Below are positions 27,660 through 35,532 of a DNA stretch of 64,000 nt, piece by piece. Position numbers and translations under genes: made by a program. The notes beneath the pieces were generated by a model that saw nothing but the letters and a program-made list of their open reading frames with translations, was not told the DNA's origin and made no database searches. The first letter of the stretch is position 1; each line of letters starts with the position of its first letter. This DNA comes from Bacteroidales bacterium (lineage in GTDB: Bacteria; Bacteroidota; Bacteroidia; Bacteroidales; UBA932): assembly GCA_017627955.1 (NCBI GenBank), contig JAGAFU010000055.1:60309-124308 (forward strand). Reading direction: 5' to 3'.

Positions 27660-29174
27660 TTATTCTCCTCCAACTGTAAGATTGCTGACCAGCACGGTCG
27701 GAATCCCGCATGAGACCGGGCAGCTCTGGCCTTTCCCGCATGTCCAAGCCCCTTCGTCCACCTTGGGGTCGTTCCCGACCGCCACGATGTCAGCCAACGC
27801 CTGGGGACCATTGCCTATTATATTAATATCCTTGACAGGCATTGTCAGGCGGCCGTCCTCGATCAGGAAGCCGCTCTTGACGAAGAAGGTGAAGTCTCCC
27901 TCTCCGATCTGGACCTGCCCGTTGCTGAACTGGTCGACATATATTCCTTTCTTCACGGAGGCGATTATGTCTTCTTTGGTGGAGTTGCCTCCGAGCATGT
28001 AAGTGGCTCTCATCCTTGGGATAGGGGCGTACCGGAAGCTCTCCCTGCGGCCGTTACCCGTGGGCGCGACTCCGAAATGGGCCGCGCTTATCCTGTCGTG
28101 GAGATATGACTCCAGCACTCCGTTCCTGACCATGAATGTGTTCTGCCCGGGAACTCCTTCGTCATCGAAATTGACGGCGCCCCTGTTGCCGGGGATGGTC
28201 CCGTCATCGACAATCGAGATCTCCTCGCGGCAGACTTTCTCTCCGATCCTTCCGCTGAATATGGACTGGCCCTTCCGGTTGAAATCAGCCTCGAAAGCGT
28301 GGCCCATGGCTTCGTGGAGGAGGATTCCGGATGCTCCGGCACCCATCACGACAGGCATCTGACCGCCTTTTGGCCTTCTGGCGGCGAATCTTTCGTCGAT
28401 TCCATTGACGGCCTCCGATGCGATCTCGTCGAGAAGCTCCTGGGTGAGCATCTCCGCTCCGGTGCGGAAACTCCTGGAAACGGTCTTGTTCTCGACCTTC
28501 CCGTCTTGCCCGAATACGACCGAGACCGCGATTGTGCCCATAGGGCGAGTGTCGAAGGTGAGTTCGCCGAGGGAGTTGTACATCATGATGTCGCTGACTT
28601 GGTCAGACAGGGAGACTATGACTTTCAAGACACGCTGGTCAGCGGCGCTGATCTTCCTCTGCAGCTTCTCCATGTAAGGAACGAACCCTCCCGCCTCAGC
28701 GGCTCTCCAATCCTGCTTGAACGGGTAGTAGTCCGTGGCTCGAGTGCTCTGCCGGCTCGCCACCTGGTGCCGGAGCCGACCTTGGTCACCGGCCGTACTC
28801 AGCCGCAGCGGTCCCTGAGCGGAGTCGAAGGGCGCGAGGATGGACGCGGACGGGGCCAGAGGTCGGTCCGGCCCTGAGGCAGCGATTAGCGACGCGGCCT
28901 TGACAGCATCCCGCATTGAACGGGCATCCGTGCTTTCGGAGTAGGCGTAGCCGGTGCGGTCGCCTTTAAGGACACGTATGCCGACACCATAATCAATATG
29001 GAAACCACCCGACGAGACGATACCGTCCCGCAGCAGCAACTCGTGGTAAGTAGTGTTCTCGAAAAACAGGTCACAATAACTGCCGCCCTCCTTGATTCCC
29101 AAACCAGAAAGCTCCTCAAGCGTCCCGGGCGTGACCTGGAACAAGTCCAAGTAATAATTCTCTGGATTAAACAT
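27660..29174 (-). CDS. tldD: TldD metalloprotease catalytic subunit with translated repeat
   Basis: TldD carries the catalytic zinc site of the TldD/PmbA peptidase. The 504-aa product has the HEAMGHAFEAD motif near residue 285, and closing segments GEGDFTFFVKSGFLIEDGRL and NIIGNGPQALADIVAVGNDP. Residues about 112-145 (including LAPFDSAQGPLRLST) are a low-complexity stretch encoded partly by the interspersed repeat CTTCGACTCCGCTCAGG. This falls between the N-terminal domain and FKQDWRAAEAGGFVPYM, and looks inserted. Its start overlaps the upstream kinase stop by 8 bp, and pmbA follows after 1 nt. Confidence 0.92.
   Translation of the reverse strand: MFNPENYYLDLFQVTPGTLEELSGLGIKEGGSYCDLFFENTTYHELLLRDGIVSSGGFHIDYGVGIRVLKGDRTGYAYSESTDARSMRDAVKAASLIAASGPDRPLAPSASILAPFDSAQGPLRLSTAGDQGRLRHQVASRQSTRATDYYPFKQDWRAAEAGGFVPYMEKLQRKISAADQRVLKVIVSLSDQVSDIMMYNSLGELTFDTRPMGTIAVSVVFGQDGKVENKTVSRSFRTGAEMLTQELLDEIASEAVNGIDERFAARRPKGGQMPVVMGAGASGILLHEAMGHAFEADFNRKGQSIFSGRIGEKVCREEISIVDDGTIPGNRGAVNFDDEGVPGQNTFMVRNGVLESYLHDRISAAHFGVAPTGNGRRESFRYAPIPRMRATYMLGGNSTKEDIIASVKKGIYVDQFSNGQVQIGEGDFTFFVKSGFLIEDGRLTMPVKDINIIGNGPQALADIVAVGNDPKVDEGAWTCGKGQSCPVSCGIPTVLVSNLTVGGE
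28809..28832 (-). repeat. Translated interspersed repeat in tldD
   Basis: On the minus strand CCCTTCGACTCCGCTCAGGG, translated as PFDSAQGP. It is read in a different phase from the copies in the ABC-F gene, where the same core gives LRLRSG. Confidence 0.9.
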
Positions 29175-29781
29175 TCTTCTTCTTTCCCTCTTCTTTCAAT
29201 TCTTTCTCGTACTCGTAATTCACCGACTTTATCTTTCCGAAAGTCTCCGGATTCCTGACGGTGATGCCAGCCTCTGAACTCTCGGCCACTATCTCGAGCC
29301 TGTCCTCGGAGTTGTCGCACAGGATCCACCTGTCGCACAGGGGCATGAAGTCCCTGAACAGGTAGTGGAGCCCCACGCTGTAGCGCCTCCGGATTGTCTC
29401 CTCCTTGATGTTGTGCCCTCCGGCCGCCACCCTTGCCTTGACTCTCGCGACGGCAAGGTCTGGGGAATTCAGCCAAAGGTAGAGGATGGTCACGAAATAA
29501 CCTGCCTCCTGCGCGTCCTTAATCATCTTCAGCATAGACCTTGTGGCCAGAGTTGTCTCTATGGCGAAATCGGCCCGCCGCTCCAGAAGGCGCCTCATTT
29601 TAAGGAGCATGTAACGGCTGGCGCCGACAGAAGCCTTTTCCGGGCTGAAAGGCGAAAGGCTCTTGGCGAACTCGTCCGAATTCACAAACTCGCTGCAGCC
29701 CAGAAGTTCGGGCAGCACAGCGTACGACGCGGTCGTCTTACCTGAGCCATTACAGCCGGATATGATGAAAAGCCGTGGCAT
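29167..29781 (-). CDS. Zeta-toxin-like P-loop kinase
   Basis: Stand-alone zeta-like proteins are P-loop kinases; true zeta toxins phosphorylate UDP-N-acetylglucosamine. The 204-aa product has Walker A GCNGSGKTTA at residues 9-18. NSDEFAKSLSPFSPEKA follows, with the substrate-site aspartate, and then FAIETTLATRSMLKMIKDA and the R-rich lid RVAAGGHNIKEETIRRRYS. These match the zeta fold order. No epsilon-type antitoxin gene is adjacent, so a metabolic role is at least as likely as toxicity. It overlaps tldD by 8 bp. A TATTTTTG box (29789-29796) sits 7 nt upstream of the ATG. Confidence 0.78.
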   Translation of the reverse strand: MPRLFIISGCNGSGKTTASYAVLPELLGCSEFVNSDEFAKSLSPFSPEKASVGASRYMLLKMRRLLERRADFAIETTLATRSMLKMIKDAQEAGYFVTILYLWLNSPDLAVARVKARVAAGGHNIKEETIRRRYSVGLHYLFRDFMPLCDRWILCDNSEDRLEIVAESSEAGITVRNPETFGKIKSVNYEYEKELKEEGKKKNV

Positions 29782-29788
29782 AGTCCTG

Positions 29789-29796
29789 CAAAAATA
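29789..29796 (-). promoter_or_regulatory. Promoter -7 box of the kinase-tldD-pmbA operon
   Basis: TATTTTTG on the minus strand, 7 nt before the kinase ATG, fits TAnnTTTG and implies a very short or absent leader. Confidence 0.5.
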
Positions 29797-29825
29797 CTAA
29801 ATTCGCGTCAATAGGCAGCTATCCA

Positions 29826-31814
29826 ATGAATAATTCCCGGACAGTCACTCTCGCCGATGCCGTGAAAGAGTCGCGGCCGACCGCCTTCTCCACCATCGTG
29901 AAGCCGGCCGGATCGGCCTGCAACCTCGATTGCTCCTATTGCTACTACCTCGACAAGGCCATCCAGTATGGAGGGAAGGAGGCGGTGATGAGCGACGACT
30001 TGCTCCGGGAATATATCCGGCAATATATTACCTCCAACGCGGTCCCTGAAGTCACATTCTGCTGGCACGGAGGTGAGCCCCTTCTGCTCGGGCTGGACTT
30101 CTACAAGAAAGCCGTGGCCTGGCAGAGGGAATATTCATGCGGCAAGAAGATTGTCAACACGATCCAGACTAACGCCACCCTTATTGATGAAAGGTGGGCT
30201 GAGTTCTTCAGAATGAATAACTTCCTTGTCGGAGTGTCTCTCGACGGACCGGAGGATATCCACGACGGGTTCCGCCGGGACAAAATGGGGAGGCCGACCT
30301 GGGAGAGGGTGATGATCTCCGTTGATCTGCTCCGCCGTTTCGGAGTGGAGTTCAATACCCTCAGTGTCGTGAGTGCCCAATGCGAGGGTAGGGGAAAGGA
30401 GATATATTCTTTCTTCAAGTCTATAGGAAGCCATTACATGCAGTTCCTTCCGGCGGTTGAGCATGTCGTTGACAGGCCTGATTTCAAACGTCCGGTGATA
30501 GTTTCTCCGGAGACTGATGGGGCCCGTCTGGCTCCGTGGTGCGTCAGCGCCGAGGGGTACGGGAAGTTCCTGAATGACATCTTCGACGAGTGGGTCGTGA
30601 GCGATGTGGGAGAGTACTTTGTCCAGATGTTCGACGCTACCCTGGCGCAATACTGCCATGTCCAGCCGGGAGTCTGCTCGATGTGCGAGACTTGCGGGGA
30701 TTGCCTGGTTGTGGAGCATAATGGTGACGTCTATAACTGCGACCATTTCGTCTATCCTGAATATCTTCTCGGGAATATTCTCGAGCGTCCTTTGGCTGAG
30801 ATTTACCAGGATCCCAAACGCTTCCGTTTCGGTGTGGCCAAAAGGGAAAGCCTGCCTCTGGAGTGTAAGAAATGCCGTTTTTATTTCGCTTGCCGTGGAG
30901 AGTGTCCCAAGCACCGGTTTGACCGGCCCTTCGACTCCGCTCAGGGACCGGTTGGTGAGAGGAATCGAACCACCGGCAAGAACTCCCTTTGCCTTGGGCT
31001 GAAAGCGTATTTCAGATACACCCAGCCATATTTCGAGAAAATGAGAGACCTTATATTGCTTAAGAAGTCCCCGGCAAAGGTATGCCATGGGCACGTAAAC
31101 AAATGTCAGACAATGGATAAGAACACAAGAGACCTGCTCGTCATCTGGGCCGAGACATATAATGATCCTAAATATTTCGAAGAAGATCCGATAGCCTTCC
31201 CGAGAAAGTTTGCGGAACTGGTTCGCTCCGGTAAGGCATCAGTCAAGGATGTTGAGGTGGCCGCTGTTTTCGCCGCCCATTTCGCCTGGGGCAGAAGAGC
31301 GATGATTGTCCGGGACTGCGGGAGGCTTTTTGACGAGATGGCCTGGAAGCCCTACGACTATGTGATGAGAGGGGAGTGGAGGTGCGACGACTGCAGCGCC
31401 CACCGTACTGTCAAGTGGAGCGAGGTGGCGGCGATATGCGCCCGCCTTAAGGCTGTGTATGAGGAACTTCCGAGCCTTGAACCCTTATCTCAAGAGGAAA
31501 TACGTGTCCGTATTTACGGCCAGAAACCCGACCCCAAGGCTCCCAACAAGAAGATCAACATGATGCGTCGTTGGATGGTCCGCCGTGACGGGAAAGTCGA
31601 TCTCGGCCTTTGGAAAGACACCGATCCGGCTTCTCTTCTGATCCCCCTGGATGTCCATGTTTACGACGAGGCCGTGGCTCTCGGACTGACCTGCCGCAAG
31701 CCCAAGGACATAGTGACAGTAAAAGAAATCACCGGGGTGTTCGATGACATCTTCCCCGGTGATCCATGTAAAGGCGACTTCGCTCTGTTCGGCTACGGAG
31801 TCACTAAGAGTTAG
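29826..31814 (+). CDS. anSME-like radical SAM protein fused to a DUF2400 domain
   Basis: Residues about 20-410 form an anaerobic sulfatase-maturating enzyme, which converts Cys or Ser of sulfatases to formylglycine. The radical SAM motif CNLDCSYCY has cysteines at 32, 36 and 39. CWHGGEPLLLG follows, then the SPASM cysteines (CSMCETCGDC and CKKCRFYFACRGECPKHRF). From about Met430 the chain continues as a roughly 230-aa DUF2400/TIGR02757-like domain (DVEVAAVFAAHFAWGRRAMI, LGLWKDTDPASLLIPLDVHV). These are normally separate proteins. Residues near 368-376 (PFDSAQGPVG) come from the interspersed repeat. The 3' end overlaps the convergent peptide transporter by 11 bp. No sulfatase gene is nearby. 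Confidence 0.85.
   Translation: MNNSRTVTLADAVKESRPTAFSTIVKPAGSACNLDCSYCYYLDKAIQYGGKEAVMSDDLLREYIRQYITSNAVPEVTFCWHGGEPLLLGLDFYKKAVAWQREYSCGKKIVNTIQTNATLIDERWAEFFRMNNFLVGVSLDGPEDIHDGFRRDKMGRPTWERVMISVDLLRRFGVEFNTLSVVSAQCEGRGKEIYSFFKSIGSHYMQFLPAVEHVVDRPDFKRPVIVSPETDGARLAPWCVSAEGYGKFLNDIFDEWVVSDVGEYFVQMFDATLAQYCHVQPGVCSMCETCGDCLVVEHNGDVYNCDHFVYPEYLLGNILERPLAEIYQDPKRFRFGVAKRESLPLECKKCRFYFACRGECPKHRFDRPFDSAQGPVGERNRTTGKNSLCLGLKAYFRYTQPYFEKMRDLILLKKSPAKVCHGHVNKCQTMDKNTRDLLVIWAETYNDPKYFEEDPIAFPRKFAELVRSGKASVKDVEVAAVFAAHFAWGRRAMIVRDCGRLFDEMAWKPYDYVMRGEWRCDDCSAHRTVKWSEVAAICARLKAVYEELPSLEPLSQEEIRVRIYGQKPDPKAPNKKINMMRRWMVRRDGKVDLGLWKDTDPASLLIPLDVHVYDEAVALGLTCRKPKDIVTVKEITGVFDDIFPGDPCKGDFALFGYGVTKS
30922..30953 (+). 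repeat. Translated interspersed repeat in the anSME domain
   Basis: Core CCTTCGACTCCGCTCAGGG, bounded by near-inverted ACCGGCC and GGACCGGT. It encodes PFDSAQGP within the loop after GECPKHRF, a place where family members vary. Confidence 0.88.
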
Positions 31815-33366
31815 TTACTCTCTCGAGCCATTTCACCATACCGAACATAACTCCCATAGACAGGAGGCATAGGCAGGCGAACACTCCCCAGCACCAGCCC
31901 AGAGGCATGACGTTGTACATCTTCGGGCCGAGGAAGAGGAAGAGGTTTCCGACCGCTGTGGCGCCAAGCCAGAGACCCTGGCAAAGGCCCTGCATGCTCT
32001 TCGGAGCTACCTTCGAGACGAAGGAAAGTCCCAGCGGGGAGATAAAGAGCTCAGCGACGGTCAGGAAGAAGTAGAGGACTATAAGTACCCAAGGACCGGC
32101 CTTCATTGAAGCTTGGGCAGCGGAATCTTGGGCGAGGAAATCCTGGGCTGAAGGATAACCCATCTTGAATGAGAACAGCGACAGGAATATGTAAGCCAAG
32201 GCGGCGATACCCATTCCGTAAGCGATCTTGCGGGGGGTGGAAATCTGCTTGCCGCGCTTTCCGAGCCAGCCGAAGAACCACATGATGACAGGAGTCAGCA
32301 CAATCACGAAGAACGGATTGACGGCCTGCCAGATCTCTGGGGCTATCTTGCTGGTGTTGACAAAGTCACGGGCGAAGAATGACAGGGACTGGCCGTTCTG
32401 GTGGAAGGAGAACCAGAAGAAGATCACCACGCCGAGGACGGCGAAAAGGGCGTACATTCTCTGCTTGATCTCTTTTGCCATAGCGAGCTTCTCCTCCTCG
32501 GTGTAACCTGCGGAGACGGCGGTCTCTTTCTTCCCGGGAGTGGGGAGTATCTTCTTGGTGGCCAGGAATATGCAAAGAGAGATCAGCATGGCGGCCACAG
32601 AAGCTATAAAGGAATAGTGAATACCTGTGTTGAAGTAGTTGAGGTAATTCCCGCAGAATTGTCCGACAGCCTCAAGATTTGAGGGATCCAGGACCGCTCC
32701 GGCGTTGGCGGCTTCGGTGATAAGGTTATTGGACACCGTGCCGTTCGCGATGAAGTCGTGGCAAAGTTTCGGAAGCTGGGCGTTGTAGGAAAGGTTGTGG
32801 AGCCCGAGCCACCACTGGCGGATAAGAGGAGCCACGAAAGGAGCGATCAATCCTCCTATATTGATGAACACATAGAAAATCTGGAATCCGGAGTCACGCT
32901 GTCCCTGTGCCCATTTAAGCTTCTCGGGGCCTTCCTTGGCGGCCTCGGCCTCAAAGTTATCGTAAAGTTGTCCGACTATGGCCTGCAGGTTGCCCTTGAA
33001 CAGACCGTTACCGAAGGCGATCATGAAGAGGGCCACGCAAGTCAGGACCAAAAGGCCAACCTTATTGGCAGGTGTGGCGAGAATGGGAATAGAAAGGACG
33101 ACATATCCCAAGGCCATGATAATGAGACCTTTCTGGATGGTGCCCTTGTAGTTCGATGTGCGGTCGGCGATGATACCTCCAACGAGGCTCAGCACATAGA
33201 TGCCGCAGTAGAAGAATGAGTAGATAAGACCGGCGCTCGTGTCCGTCAGACCGAACTTCGAGCAGAGGAATAGGGTGAGGACCGCGTTCATGATGTAGTA
33301 GCCGAAACGCTCTCCCATGTTGCTGAGAGCGGCGGCCAGCAGTCCTTTCGGATGGTTTTTGAACAT
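31804..33366 (-). CDS. Peptide MFS transporter (POT/PTR2 family)
   Basis: This proton-coupled di/tripeptide importer sits in the inner membrane. The 520-aa product has the family opening MFKNHPKGLLAAALSNMGERFGYY, with the ExxERFxYY-like motif in helix 1. The loop GGIIADRTSNYKGTIQKG follows helix 2, and a QGxxNVGGL-like segment occurs as FQIFYVFINIGGLIAPF. Fourteen hydrophobic segments are expected for the longer POT proteins. It is a single-gene unit convergent with the anSME fusion. Peptide uptake fits with the nearby peptidase genes but is not operon-linked to them. Confidence 0.92.
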   Translation of the reverse strand: MFKNHPKGLLAAALSNMGERFGYYIMNAVLTLFLCSKFGLTDTSAGLIYSFFYCGIYVLSLVGGIIADRTSNYKGTIQKGLIIMALGYVVLSIPILATPANKVGLLVLTCVALFMIAFGNGLFKGNLQAIVGQLYDNFEAEAAKEGPEKLKWAQGQRDSGFQIFYVFINIGGLIAPFVAPLIRQWWLGLHNLSYNAQLPKLCHDFIANGTVSNNLITEAANAGAVLDPSNLEAVGQFCGNYLNYFNTGIHYSFIASVAAMLISLCIFLATKKILPTPGKKETAVSAGYTEEEKLAMAKEIKQRMYALFAVLGVVIFFWFSFHQNGQSLSFFARDFVNTSKIAPEIWQAVNPFFVIVLTPVIMWFFGWLGKRGKQISTPRKIAYGMGIAALAYIFLSLFSFKMGYPSAQDFLAQDSAAQASMKAGPWVLIVLYFFLTVAELFISPLGLSFVSKVAPKSMQGLCQGLWLGATAVGNLFLFLGPKMYNVMPLGWCWGVFACLCLLSMGVMFGMVKWLERVTNS

Positions 33367-33458
33367 ATCTTAGAATATTGGTTTGATTCCAAATTGACCA
33401 TCTAATTTACTAAATCCCCTCATATTCTCCAAATTTTCGATATTTGGCACTGTTTTGT

Positions 33459-33466
33459 TATATTTG
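33459..33466 (+). promoter_or_regulatory. Acyltransferase promoter -7 box
   Basis: TATATTTG, 21 nt before the ATG at 33488. An upstream TTTTC at 33434 is at about -33 but is a poor match. Confidence 0.6.
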
Positions 33467-33487
33467 TGGAATTGGTAATCTGACGAT

Positions 33488-34405
33488 ATGTTGATAGGAA
33501 CAATCATAATGCTTGGACTCATGAGGGCTCTTTCGGCCCTTCCGTTGAAGGTCCATTATGCTTTCGCCCGTTTCCTGTCATGGTTCCTGAAAAATGTCAT
33601 GCGCTACCGCAGGGATGTCGTGATGACCAATCTGTCACGCTCTTTCCCTGACAAGAAGTACCACGAGATCAGCGCGATAGCGGACGAGTTCTACAAGCAT
33701 TTCGGCCGCCTTGTCGCGGAGGCGGTCTGGTTCGGGGGATGCCGGAATCCCGAGCGTCTCCGCCGGCAGAGGATCGTGGAATATTCCAACATCGATGTTT
33801 TTGAGAAGGCATATTCAGAGAGCCCCGGGGTGGCGGTCCTGACCTCGCATTTCGGAAATTGGGAGCTCCTCGGGGGTTGCCTTAACTACGATTACCGCCC
33901 GGACGGCAAGATAATTGATGGCCTTGTCCCGGACGATTTGATATTCGTTTACAAGCCCCTGAAGAGCCGCATGTGGGACAAGATTATGGGTGACAGCCGC
34001 TGCGCTCCCGTGAAGCGTATTGATTATAAAGGTTATATCTCAACTGAGAGTATCCTGCGTCATGTCCTTGAGAACAAAGACCGGAAGCTGGTGGTCAACA
34101 TGCTCTCGGACCAGTGCCCCTACAGGGACTCAGTGGCGGACCTCCCGGTTGAGTTCCTCCATCAGGAGACCAAGACGATGTTCGGGGGAGCGTCCCTGGC
34201 CCGGAAGTTCGGCTGGAGCGTGCTGTACGCCAGCCTGTTCCCGACAGGGAAGGGTCATTACGAATGGCGGTTCACCCAGATCTGCCCCGACGCTTCGAAG
34301 CTTTCGGTGAAGGAGATCATGGAGGAGTATTACGCCTTGCTACAGAAAGACATCGAGGCCGCGCCCTGGTGCTACCTCTGGACACATAAAAGATGGAAAA
34401 AGTAA
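33488..34405 (+). CDS. Lipid A biosynthesis acyltransferase (LpxL/HtrB family)
   Basis: The enzyme adds a secondary acyl chain to lipid A or a related lipid at the inner membrane. The 305-aa product has an N-terminal hydrophobic anchor and the motif MRYRRDVVMTNLSRSFPDKK. The catalytic H(x)4E is SHFGNWE with H121 and E126. Later comes VNMLSDQCPYRD (family MxxDQ) and the closing DIEAAPWCYLWTHKRWK, which is typical of LpxL. DUF4831 follows after 21 nt, so the two probably form an operon. Confidence 0.9.
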   Translation: MLIGTIIMLGLMRALSALPLKVHYAFARFLSWFLKNVMRYRRDVVMTNLSRSFPDKKYHEISAIADEFYKHFGRLVAEAVWFGGCRNPERLRRQRIVEYSNIDVFEKAYSESPGVAVLTSHFGNWELLGGCLNYDYRPDGKIIDGLVPDDLIFVYKPLKSRMWDKIMGDSRCAPVKRIDYKGYISTESILRHVLENKDRKLVVNMLSDQCPYRDSVADLPVEFLHQETKTMFGGASLARKFGWSVLYASLFPTGKGHYEWRFTQICPDASKLSVKEIMEEYYALLQKDIEAAPWCYLWTHKRWKK

Positions 34406-34426
34406 TAATTGTAAAATTCTAAGAAT

Positions 34427-35440
34427 ATGCGACTGAACACAAAACTGACAATCGCCCTGGCTTTGATCCCTCTGGTCGGAGCCAAGGCCCAGGACGCCAT
34501 GGGGACTGTCTCCTACGCCCTGCCGCAGACCACGATAACCCTTGAGGTCGAGGCCGTCCGGGAGAGTTTCCACGCTGGCCCTTATGCCAAGTTCGCCCAG
34601 AAGTACCTGGGTGTCAACGCTCGCCAGGAAGACCAGCAGACCTGCTCTTTGAGCTCTGTCAAGATGACTCCCCATATCGAGGCTGACCAGAACTGCCGGT
34701 ACTATATCACTCCCGATAAAGGAGCGATGGCCTTCCTCGCCCTTACTTCGCAGGGACTTGTGGCCGTTAACGACGGCTCATTCGGGAACGGGGCCGAGTG
34801 GCGGTTCGCCTCCCAGGCTGATGCTGATTTCTCCGACAAGGGTGTGAGCTCTAACCTCACCTCCGAGGCTACGACCCTTTACCGCGGGGTCGACGGCAGT
34901 CGGGTGGCCGTGCAGCAGAATATGGTGGTCCAGAAGACTCTTGAGCAAAGAGCCAAAGAGGCTGCCGACATGATTTTCGACCTGAGGAAGAAGAGAGTCC
35001 AGATCGTGACCGGAGACACTGACGCTACCTATAGTGGCGAGGCCATGGGAGCGGCTCTTTCGGAGATCGCCGCTTTGGAGAAGGAATATATGTCCATGTT
35101 TGTGGGTTACAGTGATTTCCAGACCCAGAAGATGAAATGTGACGTCGTTCCCCAGAAAGATCGCAAGTCTCAGGCTTATGTTGCGTTCCGTCTTTCGGAC
35201 TCCGAGGGCATCGTCTCCGCCGACAATGTGTCCGGGAAGCCTTACCTTCTCGAGCTTGTCCCTCAGCCTGTGTCCCAGGCTTCTGGCAAGGCGTCTGCCG
35301 CCAAGGGAGCCGTCGCTGTCTATAGGATTCCCGCGATTTGTGCCGTCAAGCTCACCGACGGGGTCAACCCGATCCTCCAGGACAGGGTTGCCGTCTATCA
35401 GCTCGGCGTCGAGAGCTATTTCCCGATTTCGTCGAAGTAG
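34427..35440 (+). CDS. DUF4831-type exported protein
   Basis: The 337-aa product has a signal peptide (MRLNTKLTIALALIPLVGAKAQ) and no lipobox. The sequence GTVSYALPQTTITLEVEAVR with FHAGPYAKFAQKYLGVNAR matches my recollection of the Bacteroidota family DUF4831, of unknown function. The remainder is beta-rich with no recognised catalytic motif. It follows the lipid A acyltransferase gene, hinting at an envelope role. Its stop codon TAG is the first three bases of an interspersed repeat. Confidence 0.7.
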   Translation: MRLNTKLTIALALIPLVGAKAQDAMGTVSYALPQTTITLEVEAVRESFHAGPYAKFAQKYLGVNARQEDQQTCSLSSVKMTPHIEADQNCRYYITPDKGAMAFLALTSQGLVAVNDGSFGNGAEWRFASQADADFSDKGVSSNLTSEATTLYRGVDGSRVAVQQNMVVQKTLEQRAKEAADMIFDLRKKRVQIVTGDTDATYSGEAMGAALSEIAALEKEYMSMFVGYSDFQTQKMKCDVVPQKDRKSQAYVAFRLSDSEGIVSADNVSGKPYLLELVPQPVSQASGKASAAKGAVAVYRIPAICAVKLTDGVNPILQDRVAVYQLGVESYFPISSK

Positions 35441-35500
35441 ATCTTTCGCCGCTTCGCGGCTCAAGATGACAATGTCATTCTGAGCGAAGCGAAGAATCTA
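35438..35500. repeat. Interspersed repeat, inverted pair
   Basis: TAGATCTTTCG...CTCAAGATGACA faces an inverted copy, TGTCATTCTGAG...GAAGAATCTA, around a 2-3 nt centre. The first TAG is the stop of the DUF4831 gene. The pair can form a long hairpin and may terminate transcription before pepD. Confidence 0.8.
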
Positions 35501-35532
35501 TTGCCAATTATAACATTAAACATAATAACATT

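Noticed and set aside
27659-27811. 51-residue N-terminal extension of pmbA
   Set aside because: It overlaps the tldD 3' end and is arginine/tryptophan-rich shadow sequence.
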